Assembly (NCBI GenBank): GCA_013151435.1 | Contig: JAADIH010000191.1 | Location: forward strand, 1-36,415 | Direction of reading: 5' to 3' | DNA: 36,415 bases | Source of the DNA: Alphaproteobacteria bacterium | GTDB taxonomy: Bacteria > Pseudomonadota > Alphaproteobacteria > Caulobacterales > Parvularculaceae | Shown here: one piece after another, positions 20,309 to 30,056 of the stretch | How positions within the stretch are numbered: position 1 is the first letter of the stretch | Layout: each line of letters opens with the position of its first letter | The notes under the pieces: model-generated | Seen by the model: only the letters and a program-made list of their open reading frames with translations | What the model was told of the DNA's origin: nothing | The model's database searches: none | Position numbers and translations under genes: made by a program

Positions 20309-20715
20309 TACAAGTATTACATGATTGCAACACTACCGAACATCCTGCGGCGATCTTTCCTAATAATAATAATTCGAAAATTTGGCCCATATTACGCCTG
20401 ATAATGCTCGGTTCTTGTTTTGTCATGGGGTTCGTCTTGGATGATATAATATCAGTATAGAGAGTGTATTTGAATCAATTATACAAATGCACGTTGACAG
20501 ACATCTCTTTATTGGATTGCTCATGACGGCATCAGTTCAAGTATAGAAGCCGAAATGTGTAGATATCGGGCGCACTCATTATTGTGCTTGTCTGGTGTTT
20601 GAGAGCTATATCAGTACCGTTTGTATGAGTTCAGCGATCCTGCTGACAGGGCCGCTTTGCGCCGAAAATTACCTAACGCCGGGATTTGTTCCGGGCGAAT
20701 AAGAGAGGTTTGCTT

Positions 20716-21892
20716 ATGAACCGCCGCCATCCGCAGCTATTTTGCAAGCGCATTTTACTCGCAGGCCTCTTGATCAGCGCCGCAATCTTCCCAAGCGCTT
20801 TGGCGCAAACAACACAGACCTATGAATATGACGCCCTCGGGCGATTGGTGCAGGTTGACGAATTTGCGTCCGGTGACGCAGCGCAATATGTGTATGACGC
20901 GGCTGGAAACCGCACCAGGTAACTTTGACGACGCCCGGCGATCCTGTTTTTTCAATTGCCAGCGCGAGCGCCAACGAAGGCGGTGCAGTATCTTTGACTG
21001 TAACGCGCGGGGGCAACCCTGGCGTTGCCGTTACTGTTGACTATGCAAGCTCAAATAGTTCGGCAATCGCTGGAAGCGATTACACCGCAGTTTCGGGCAC
21101 GCTCAATTTTCTGGTAAACGAAACACCTAAGAACATCAGTGTCGCCACAACCCAAGACAGCGTCTATGAAGGCAATGAGGCATTCACGCTCACGCTTTCG
21201 AATGCCAGCGCGCCAGCAACCATTGGAACTGGTGTTGCGACCGGCACGATTAACAATGATGATACGGCGCCAGCATTTTCGGTGAACAACGTATCAGTGT
21301 CGGAAGGTGGAACGCTCAGCTTCACCGTCACAAAAACCGGCTCAACGGCATTATCACATAATATCAATTACGCGACCGCCAATGGCACAGCTATAGCGGG
21401 TTCTGACTATACGGCGAAATCCGGAACGCTAACATTCACTTCGTCGCAAACCTCAAAAACGGTGACGGTTACAACCATTGAGGATACCGCTGTCGAACCC
21501 AATGAAACTGTACAATTGAACCTTTCAGCGGCAACGAGCGGCGCGACGATCTCTGACAGCCAGAGCATTGGTACGATCAATAATGACGACGTTGGCAACA
21601 CTCCGCCAGTTGCTAACGATGACAGTGTATCTGGCTCTCAGAACGTAAACTTAGTCTTACTGCCGCTGACAAACGATACCGATGCGAATAATGATACGCT
21701 TTCAATCCAAAGCTTTACTCTCAGCGCTGGCCTCACGCTGCTCAGCTCAACAGCACATCAATAACGGTGAGGTCGTCTCTTTGTGGCAATAGAACACTCA
21801 CCTATGTGGCGAGTGATGGCAATGGCGGCACAGATTCCGCAACGGTCAGTATCTCTTTTACACAAACCTGTGGAACGAGGCTGTGTTTATGA
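20716..21892 (+). pseudogene. Secreted YD-repeat/Calx-beta/cadherin-like protein, broken by two apparent frameshifts
   Basis: Signal peptide MNRRHPQLFCKRILLAGLLISAAIFPSALA, then YEYDALGRLVQV...YVYDAAGNRTR, a frame change near 20918 into VTLTTPGDPVFSIASASANEGGAVSLTVTR (Calx-beta repeats), and another near 21750 into TSITVRSSLCGNRTLTYVASDGNGGTDSATVSISFTQTC. Confidence 0.75.
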
Positions 21893-22007
21893 TCGAAGAG
21901 GTTTTTTCGAAATCTCTGGTCACAAACACACCGCCTTGACCACTAGTTTTTGACTTGCGTTCGTCGCGTTCCGTTCACTGAATTCACGTCCATAGAAAGC
22001 CTCGCCC

Positions 22008-25000
22008 ATGTTGTCCGCACGCACCTTCCGCCGGATTGCCGTTGGCCTTGCGCCTGCCGCGTTTTTTGCCGCTTCCGCTCATGCGCAATCGACGCCGGAG
22101 CCGTTGCTGGCGCAGGTGCAGGGCGATGCGAACGGGGTTGATCTGGCGACCGGCGCGCTGACCATGTCGGCGAGCGATGTGGCGATCGGCCAACCGGGCG
22201 CCGGCGGGCTCAGCTACACGCGGGTCTATTCCGGCACGGGTTGGCGCGGAAAGATGCTCGGCACGATCTGCACAGAATCTGGCGATCCGAGCAAATATAT
22301 CGTCTCGATGGTCGCATCATCAGAAACGTTCACGCTGACCGGCAGCCTTGGCACGGGAACGTTTGCTTCCGATATCAATTCCGGCGCGAGCCTGACCTAC
22401 ACCTCGGCAAACCAGGAGTTCACCTATACCAGCGGCGACGGGACGGCGGCGGTGTTCGATGCGACGCTGGCCGGGAAGATCGACCCGGCGAACGCCAATG
22501 AGGGTGTTCTGGTTCGCACCACCGCCCCGAACGGCGCGGTTACCGACTACACATATAACGAAGCAACCGTCTCCAGCACGACGCGGGCGCGGCTGCAGTC
22601 GGTGACCAATTCGTTCGGTTACCAGATGCATATGAATTACGCCGATGACAGTCCGGCGAACACCACCGAGCTCAATGGCAATTGGCTGCGCGTCACCAAA
22701 GTCACCGGCTTTAACCGCACAGTTGATTATTGCGCAGCGACGGCAAACACCTGTTCTTATTCCCAAAGCTGGCCGGATGCGAGCTATACCGGGACCAACA
22801 GCCAGATCGCGACCGTCACCGATCCGATTGGGCGGGTGACGACTTACACCTAATGCCAGCGGCAAGCTCACCAAGGTCAAATGGCCTAGCTCGACGGTAG
22901 ATAATCTTACCGTCAGCTATCACGCGGCGGGCGCTTCTGCGGGGTTCGTTTCTACGATCAATCGCGGCTACGCCAGTTGGACCTATTCCTACTCGGATAC
23001 ATCGACCGTGCGCACGACGACGGTCACGTTGCCGGGCGGCGGCTCGAGCGTCACCACGAGCAGGCTCGCCAGCGGTCTTGTCTCATCGACAACAAGCCCG
23101 CTCAATCAGACCACCCGCTATCGCTATTATACGTCCGGCCAGGTGAGGCGAGTGATCGCGCCGGAGGGCAATTACGTTTCCTACAGCTATGACGGGCGCG
23201 GCAACCTCACCACCACGACTGCTGTCTCCAAGTCCGGCTCCGGGCTTGCCAACATCGTCTCTTCGGCGACTTACGCCGCGACCTGCACCAACAACAAGAC
23301 CTGCAACAAGCCGCTGACGACGACGGATGCGCGCGGCAAGGTGACCAATTACGTCTATGACGCAACCCATGGCGGGACTGCCAAAATCACCGCGCCGGAC
23401 CCCGATGGCGGCGGCGCGCTGGTGCGCCCGGAGACGCGCATTACCTATGCGCAAAAGCGCGCGCGTTACAAAACCGCCAGCTCAACCTTCGCCGATGGCC
23501 CGTTGATGTGGGTCCCGACCGAGACCTCGGCCTGCGCGACGCTCACCTCCTGCGCCGGCGGCGCGGACGAGACCAAAACCGTCACCACATGGCCGGGAAC
23601 GTCCTCAGCGCAAAACCTGCAGCCCGTATCGGTCACCGCCAAGGCCGGGAACAATGCGGTGACCACCACCACCAGCTTTGCCTATACCGACTTCGGCTGG
23701 CTCGATAATGTCGATGGCCCGTTGTCGGGCGCCGCTGACCGTTCGTTCTTCTTCTACAATGATGCGGGCGAGCAAACCGGCGCCATCGGCCCGGACCCGG
23801 ACGGCGCCGGGGCGCTGAAGTTCCAGGCTGCGCGCACCAGCTTCAACACTTTCGGCCAACCCATAAAAGTCGAGCAAGGCACAGCGACAGCGCAAACCTC
23901 CGCTGCGCTCGCCGCCATGACCGTCTTACAAAAAGCCGAGACCGAATATGACGCCTATGGCCGGCCGGTGAAATCTCTTGCCTATTCCGGCGCGACGACG
24001 ACGCTGTTGGCGGTCAGCCAAGTGAGTTACGACTCTGCGGGGCGCACCGATTGCGTTGCGCAACGGATGAACCCGTCGGTGTTTGCAACCCTGCCGTCAT
24101 CGGCCTGCACGCTGGGGACCAAAGGCTCATATGGCGACGACCGGGTGGCGCGCAACACCTACAATAATGGCGGTCAGGTTTTAAAAACCATCTCCGCCTA
24201 TGGCACGACGTTAGCGCAGGACACGGTGACGCGCACATACACGACCAACGGCCTCGCCGCGACGCTCACCGATGCGGGCGGTAATAAAACCACTTATGAA
24301 TATGACGGCTATGACCGTCTCACAAAGACGCGGTTCCCATCGAAGACCACGGCGGGGACCTCATCGACCACCGACTATAACCAGTTGACCTTCTCCAACG
24401 TTGCCGCGACGCTGGGGCTCGTGACATCTGTGCGCAACCGGGCGGCTCAGTCGATCACCTTCACCTATGACGATCTCGGGCGCATGACACGCCGGCATGT
24501 GCCGGGTTCGGCCGACGGGACCGCAACGAAAGAAAACCACGATTTCGCCTATGACAGCTTCGGGCGGTTAACAACGGCCACTCATTGGAGTGTGACGCTG
24601 GCCTACACATATGACCAGCTCGGGCGGCTGACCAAGAAGCAGCATAATGCGGCGCTGCCGATTGACTACGCCTATGACGCCGCCAGCCGGGTGACCAAGC
24701 TGACCCATCCGGACGGGTTCGCGGTCGATTACGCCTATGACACGCTCGGCCGCCCGACCTCGGCGACCAATGGTTCGAACACGCTGGCGACGGTGGCCTA
24801 TGACGATTACGGTCGGCGCGCCTCCCTCACCTATGGCAACGGAACCAGCGTTGCCTACACCTTTGACGGCGGCGGCCGGCTCAGCGATCTCGACTGGAAC
24901 CTCAACGGAACCACCAACGACTTCAGTTACGACTTTACCTACACGCCGTCATTCCAGACCGCCACCAAGACCCTCTCCGACACCGCGTTTGACTGGGTTC

Positions 25001-25242
25001 CGGCGGCGTATTCTGTCGACAGCTACACCGCCAACGGCCTCAATCAGTATACCGATGTCGCCGGGGTGACGCCGGTCTATGACGCCAATGGCAACATCAC
25101 CACCGACCATCGCGGCTGGGACTATACCTATGATGCTGAAAACCGGCTGAGGACCATCAAGAACGGGGCGGCGCTGGCTTCCCTGGTCACGGACGCAGAA
25201 AGTTTTTACACATCGCAGCAACTTATCAGCCGACGGCATTAA
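22008..25242 (+). pseudogene. RHS/YD-repeat protein, frameshifted near 22851 and truncated at its 3' end
   Basis: Signal peptide, many YD repeats (YEYDGYDRLTKT, FTYDDLGRMTRR, YTYDQLGRLTKK, YAYDAASRVTKL). Frame 0 ends at GRVTTYT* (22853); frame 1 continues from 22852 as NASGKLTKVKWPSSTVDNLTVSYH into ORF 23008-25242, then ends soon after DAENRLRTIKNGAALASLVTD. Confidence 0.85.
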
Positions 25243-25253
25243 GAAGCCCCTGA

Positions 25254-25496
25254 CGCAATACTTATGTCGAACGCGCCATTGGCTCTGTCTGGCGAGAATG
25301 TCTTTATCACACAATTGTCTTGAACGCGGCGCGTTTACGCCGGGTGTTGAAAGCTTATGCCCAATACTACAATAATACGCGCGCGCATTTGGGTCTTGAT
25401 AAAGACACGCCCACTCCGAGACCGATTTCGGCTTCCGGTGCAATCAAATCGATTCCCCACCTCGGAGGATTGCACCATGAGTACTTAAGAATCTAG
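25254..25496 (+). mobile_element. C-terminal remnant of an integrase-core (DDE) transposase
   Basis: Frame 0 reads RNTYVERAIGSVWRECLYHTIVLNAARLRRVLKAYAQYYNNTRAHLGLDKDTPTPRPISASGAIKSIPHLGGLHHEYLRI*, the recognisable C-terminal end of integrase-core transposases; the N-terminal part is missing. Confidence 0.85.
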
Positions 25497-25544
25497 TTTT
25501 CAGTAAGGACAACAAGTGTTTCCCGAACGCCCATCAGTTAGCAG

Positions 25545-27359
25545 TTAAAGGATATCATTGTCGCTCTGCGACATTTGTTGCCGGCGCCACAAGTCACGAT
25601 ATAACCCATTTTGATGAATAAGGGCCTCATGTTTGCCGCGCTCTTCGATACGGCCATTGCAAAGCACCAAGATTTCATCGGCATTAATAATCGTCGACAA
25701 GCGATGCGCGATTACAAGGGTAGTTCGCTCACTAGCAATATCATTGAGGCTGCGCAAAATCTCTTGTTCCGTTGCAGAGTCAAGGGCGCTTGTAGCCTCA
25801 TCAAAAATCAGAATCCGTGGATTTTTCAAAATTACACGGGCGATTGCGACACGTTGCTTTTCACCTCCTGAAAGTTTGAGACCGCGCTCGCCCACTTGCG
25901 TGTCAATACCGTCTGGAAGACGTGCAATAAATTCACCAAGTTGCGCTGCCTTAGCCGCGCGCTCGACGTCTTTCCGGGACGCGCCTATCTTACCATAGGC
26001 GATGTTATAGAACAATGAGTCGTGAAAAAGCACTGTATCCTGAGGAACAACGCCAATTGCATTTCGCAAACTATCTTGCGTGACCGTACAGATGTCATGC
26101 CCGTCAATTAGAATTTTCCCGCCATTAACATCATAAAAACGAAACAATAACCTTGCGATAGTGGATTTTCCCGCACCGCTTGGACCAACGATCGCGACTG
26201 TTTTTCCAGCTGGAATATCGAAAGAAATATCTTCCAACAAAGGCCTGCGCTTGTCGTAATGGAATAACACATTGCGAAAGGAAACACCGCCCCGGCCAAC
26301 TGTTAAAGCGCATGCGCCTGGCGTATCCTCAACTTCAGGACGTTGGGAAAGCAAGCCTAACATGGCTTCCACGTCTGCGAGGGACTGTTTTATTTGAGTA
26401 TAGACAAGACTTAACGCATGAAGTGGCGCATATAATTGCAACAGATAGGCGTTAACAAGGACAAAATCTCCGATCGTCATTGCGCCCGTTACGACACGCC
26501 CGCCAGCTAGAACCATTACTAAAATAGCGCCGGTAGCAGTGATAAGCGACCTGCCGATGTTAAATAACACTTGTACGGTTTGATTGCGAATAGCTGCGCT
26601 TTCATAAGCGCGTTTTGCAGTGTCAAATCTACGCGCCTCAGCCTCTTCGGCTGTAAAATATTTTACAGTTTCATAATTCATCAAGCTGTCAATGGCCTTC
26701 ATGCTCGCGGCCACATCCAGCATATTCATTTCTTTTCGAAACCGAACTTGCCAACGGGTCATTAGCAACGTGAAACCAAGATATGAAGCGATCGTCATGA
26801 TCGTAATAATGGCAAAACTTGGGTGGTATAAACGAAACAGGACCGCCGACACTAATGCTAATTCAACTATCGTTGGGAAAATACTAAACAATACGAGCTC
26901 TAGCAAAAATTCCATGCCAGTAGTGCCGCGTGCAATGATTGTCGCTATGCCGCCTGTCTGTCGGTTAAGATGAAAACGCAACGAGAGAGCGTGAAGCTTT
27001 CGAAAGACGTCCAAGGATGTTATGCGAATAGCTCTTTGGCTAACTGTAACGAAAAGATACTCTCTTAGTTCCCCTGTAAGTTGGTTGAGCGCATTAGCGA
27101 CGCCATAGGCAACAATAAGTGCAATTGGCGCGTAAATAGGAGCAGCGATCAGCGTATCTATAACATGCTTATACAAAAAAGGCGCAACAACACTAATTCC
27201 TTTGCCGACAATAATTAGAATCAGCGCCCCCACAACACGTGCCTTAAGCGCGCTTTCCCTCTTAGGCCAAAGTAATGAGAATAGTCGCAAAACGACTTGC
27301 GCTACCACTCTCTGATCATTTTGTGATTGGGTTGGCTGTTGACCTTTAGCGTTCATCAT
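25545..27359 (-). CDS. ABC transporter, fused permease/ATPase, Atm1/HMT1 (ABCB7-like) type
   Basis: TM domain with TGELREYLFVTVSQRAIR and FHLNRQTGGIATIIARGTTGMEFLL; NBD motifs GPSGAGKSTIARLLFRFYD, LSGGEKQRVAIARVILKNPRILIFDEATSALD. Confidence 0.93.
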   Translation of the reverse strand: MMNAKGQQPTQSQNDQRVVAQVVLRLFSLLWPKRESALKARVVGALILIIVGKGISVVAPFLYKHVIDTLIAAPIYAPIALIVAYGVANALNQLTGELREYLFVTVSQRAIRITSLDVFRKLHALSLRFHLNRQTGGIATIIARGTTGMEFLLELVLFSIFPTIVELALVSAVLFRLYHPSFAIITIMTIASYLGFTLLMTRWQVRFRKEMNMLDVAASMKAIDSLMNYETVKYFTAEEAEARRFDTAKRAYESAAIRNQTVQVLFNIGRSLITATGAILVMVLAGGRVVTGAMTIGDFVLVNAYLLQLYAPLHALSLVYTQIKQSLADVEAMLGLLSQRPEVEDTPGACALTVGRGGVSFRNVLFHYDKRRPLLEDISFDIPAGKTVAIVGPSGAGKSTIARLLFRFYDVNGGKILIDGHDICTVTQDSLRNAIGVVPQDTVLFHDSLFYNIAYGKIGASRKDVERAAKAAQLGEFIARLPDGIDTQVGERGLKLSGGEKQRVAIARVILKNPRILIFDEATSALDSATEQEILRSLNDIASERTTLVIAHRLSTIINADEILVLCNGRIEERGKHEALIHQNGLYRDLWRRQQMSQSDNDIL

Positions 27360-27723
27360 TCAATACGCGCAATGGTAGAGTGATAAAGCGTCGACGCCTT
27401 TACGACACAGGTCAGAAATTGAAAAGGCATGGATGAGACCTGGAAAAGGCAAACTTTGGAAGCCTTCTGTTAAGCAGAGATTTCTTGGGCGTCGTCATTC
27501 AAAATAAAAATTCCAAACCATTATTCTATGCTGAATTTTCAGTAAGTTCTCGTGCCCCAAATTTAGCGCGATATAAGATATATCATTCTTAATCACGAAT
27601 TGGTTTGCCCACAAGCAACAGAGTAAGAAAAATATTCTATTCTTCAAATATTACACAAGTTTCATATCTATCTATGACATTAATAAACCGTACTAATTAC
27701 TATAACTGTATTGTCTTCGTGGT

Positions 27724-27729
27724 TATAAT
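27724..27729 (+). promoter_or_regulatory. Possible -10 hexamer upstream of the small peptide gene
   Basis: TATAAT in an AT-rich intergenic region; no convincing -35 seen. Confidence 0.2.
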
Positions 27730-27781
27730 ATGTTTGTATTTCTATGTTGGATATATATTCCAATTTTCGTCAATCTAAATC

Positions 27782-27786
27782 AGGAG
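27782..27786 (+). promoter_or_regulatory. Shine-Dalgarno of the small peptide gene
   Basis: AGGAG with a 7-nt spacer to the ATG at 27794. Confidence 0.7.
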
Positions 27787-27793
27787 TTCAAAA

Positions 27794-27982
27794 ATGATTA
27801 AAGATGCTAAGCTTTTTGCTTTTCAGTTATCAGAACAATCTGAAAAGAAAACTGATGACAAGACATGGAAGGCGCGGAAAGGTCTCGCAATAGCAGGCTG
27901 CAGCATTGTGAGTGGGTCATGGCCAGACCCTGTCCTCGCGTATCGCGCATGGGGCGGTAGTGATACCGGGCCCTACTGCTAA
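27794..27982 (+). CDS. 62-aa candidate RiPP precursor peptide
   Basis: MIKDAKLFAFQLSEQSEKKTDDKTWKARKGLAIAGCSIVSGSWPDPVLAYRAWGGSDTGPYC; strong SD; lysine-rich leader with LFAFQLSEQ resembling graspetide leader motifs (FFAxFLE-like); Cys/Gly/Ser/Trp-rich C-terminus; immediately upstream of an ATP-grasp peptide ligase gene. Confidence 0.75.
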   Translation: MIKDAKLFAFQLSEQSEKKTDDKTWKARKGLAIAGCSIVSGSWPDPVLAYRAWGGSDTGPYC

Positions 27983-28074
27983 GACAAAAGAAAATGGCGC
28001 CTTCATCAATCTTGCGCCAATAGAGAAGATTGTCGAAGAGCGCTTTCGGTAAGGGCTGGTCAACTTCATTACTG

Positions 28075-28120
28075 AAGCACCAATAGAATTGACATTTTAG
28101 CCAACTGCTTGGTGCTTTTT
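28075..28120 (+). terminator. Stem-loop plus T-tract between precursor and ATP-grasp gene (candidate attenuator or leaky terminator)
   Basis: Perfect 9-bp inverted repeat AAGCACCAA (28075-28083) / TTGGTGCTT (28109-28117), 25-nt loop, running into TTTTT (28116-28120). Confidence 0.6.
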
Positions 28121-28121
28121 C

Positions 28122-29177
28122 GTGATTTTGGCCGGCCGTTACAGTCCCCTCTACGCCGTGAAAAAAATGAATCCAAAAAAAATAGTTGCTGTCACGACTG
28201 ATTGCGATTTGCATGTCGATGTAGTTCTTAAAAAGATTCAAGAATCAGGAGGGAGCGTTTTCCGGGTAAACCTTAATGAGTTTCCTCAGCGTTATGAGCT
28301 GTCTACTCAACACAGTACTAATGGTTGGAGTGGCCAAATTCGCAATCTCACCACCGATGAGTTCTTGCAGTTAGAAGAGATAGGAGCTTTTTGGATTCGA
28401 AAAAAAGGTGATTTTTCATACAACGCAACGCTCTCAAAACAGGAGCTTGCGTTCGCAAATGATGAAATGGAACATTTGCTTTTCGGCTTGTTCAATTCCT
28501 GTGACTGTTACTGGATGAGTCGTCCGTCTGCTATTCGTAGCTCGATGTGGAAGCTGGAACAATTGCACCGTGCAATGAGATTCGGTTTTGCCACCCCAAA
28601 AACACTAACAACGTCATCTTCTACTGCCGTACGACAATTTAGATCCACCTGTAAGAACGGCATTATTTTTAAAACGCTTTCCAGCGCCTCTTTAGCGTCG
28701 GAGTTAGTGAGTGAAGAGGAAATTGTAGCATACGGCTTAAAAACTACACTCATCACTGATGAAAATGACCACATGCTGGATTCTATCAGCATCGCTCCGG
28801 GATTTTTCCAAGAGTATATTCCAAAATCTATAGAGTTACGCGTTACCGTCGTTGGGCAAACAGTTTATGCTGCAGAAATTCATTCCCAGAGCGATCCGCG
28901 CACGTCGACAGATTATCGTGATTTTAGTGCTGAAATAAAATATGATGTTGCTATTTTGCCAGACAAAATAGAGCGACTATGCATTGAATTTGTTCGCAGC
29001 TATGGCCTTGAGTATGGTGCTCTAGATCTAATCGTCACGCCTGCCGGCGAATATGTTTTTCTTGAAAATAATCCCGTTGGTCAGTTCTATTTTGTGGAAC
29101 AGCTGGTTCCAGCACTTACAATTTCCGATGCGATGGCCAGTCTTTTGATCCAAGAAGCGCATAAGCAAAGTCAATGA
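28122..29177 (+). CDS. MvdD/graspetide-type ATP-grasp peptide ligase (likely start ATG 28167 or GTG 28158)
   Basis: N-terminal KIVAVTTDCDLHVDVVLKKI, AFWIRKKGDF, GLFNSCDCYWMSRPSAIRSSMWKLEQLHRAMRFGFATPKTLTT, FFQEYIPKSIELRVTVVGQTVYAAEIHSQ, YGALDLIVTPAGEYVFLENNPVGQFYFVE; this pattern matches microviridin MvdD/MvdC-like ligases. Confidence 0.87.
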   Translation: MILAGRYSPLYAVKKMNPKKIVAVTTDCDLHVDVVLKKIQESGGSVFRVNLNEFPQRYELSTQHSTNGWSGQIRNLTTDEFLQLEEIGAFWIRKKGDFSYNATLSKQELAFANDEMEHLLFGLFNSCDCYWMSRPSAIRSSMWKLEQLHRAMRFGFATPKTLTTSSSTAVRQFRSTCKNGIIFKTLSSASLASELVSEEEIVAYGLKTTLITDENDHMLDSISIAPGFFQEYIPKSIELRVTVVGQTVYAAEIHSQSDPRTSTDYRDFSAEIKYDVAILPDKIERLCIEFVRSYGLEYGALDLIVTPAGEYVFLENNPVGQFYFVEQLVPALTISDAMASLLIQEAHKQSQ

Positions 29178-30049
29178 AATCACACCTTGCTTCGATCCTT
29201 GACGCCATAGAGCAGGAACGCGGCAGCAAAGCCATCGTGTTTGCTGCATCAAATTTAGATATTGGTTTGCTGCCCACTTTATACGATTTGATTGAAGAGC
29301 TTTCACCAAAGTCATCACTTGATGTGGTTATTCATTGCCACGGGGGAGAAATTACAGCGGCGCGACGCTTAGCGCGCATCCTCACCGATGCAACCCGCCA
29401 CTTGACTTTTATTGTTCCGTTTTACTGCACTTCAGCCGGAACCATTATGACGCTAGCGGCGGACGAAATTATTGCTGGCGCAACAGCCGTTTTCTCACCA
29501 GTCGACCCGCAATTAACTACCGCTCCAGATTCCGCCAACGCTGGAGAAAGCATGATTTCTGCAGAGGATGTTCGTCTTCTCAGGCGAGCATACGCGGATT
29601 GGTTTAACGTTGATCAAAATCAAGCCAATGAGAAAGCTTTGGCAAAGCTATCCGATAACATTTTCCCGACCACTCTCACGTCTTTTTATCGGGCCACGAA
29701 AGAAGTTAAAATGATTTGTTCAGAGTTACTTTCGATTCGCGAAGGGCGCTTTAATGAATCGGAAATAGACCAGATCATTACGAGCCTCTCGTCAGGCTAT
29801 CACTCGCATTTTTATCCGATTTCAGGCGAGGATTTATCCGCACTTTCCTTACCTGTGATTAGGAGTCCGCGGATCGAAAAAGCCGCTTGGAAAGCTTCAA
29901 AATTTATCCGCAGCGTTGTCGGCGGCGGCTTACGCAAAGCGCCGAAGGATGACTGGGTTGACGCAATGATCGCTAGTCGCGAACGGGTCTTCGTGCGTCG
30001 AAATACACAACAGCGTCTTGAAGCGATATGGGAAGAGTTAGATACTTAA
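29174..30049 (+). CDS. SDH-family Clp-fold serine protease
   Basis: VVIHCHGGEITAARRLARIL, VPFYCTSAGTIMTLAADEIIAGATAVFSPVDPQL (Clp/crotonase-fold Ser nucleophile in TSAGT); ATGA overlap with the ATP-grasp gene. Confidence 0.85.
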   Translation: MKSHLASILDAIEQERGSKAIVFAASNLDIGLLPTLYDLIEELSPKSSLDVVIHCHGGEITAARRLARILTDATRHLTFIVPFYCTSAGTIMTLAADEIIAGATAVFSPVDPQLTTAPDSANAGESMISAEDVRLLRRAYADWFNVDQNQANEKALAKLSDNIFPTTLTSFYRATKEVKMICSELLSIREGRFNESEIDQIITSLSSGYHSHFYPISGEDLSALSLPVIRSPRIEKAAWKASKFIRSVVGGGLRKAPKDDWVDAMIASRERVFVRRNTQQRLEAIWEELDT

Positions 30050-30056
30050 GAGCGCT

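Noticed and set aside
22320-22880. Antisense and alternate-frame ORFs in the RHS region (22320-22880 -, 24737-25069 +, 24949-25443 -)
   Set aside because: YD-repeat protein in the sense frame explains the sequence; the others are shadow ORFs.
27912-28052. Alternative-frame ORF overlapping the 3' part of the peptide gene (VGHGQTLSSRIAHGAVVIPGPTAKTKENGAFINLAPIEKIVEERFR*)
   Set aside because: No SD at the GTG and it overlaps the better supported peptide gene; could be chance or a trace of an old gene. Not strong enough to call.
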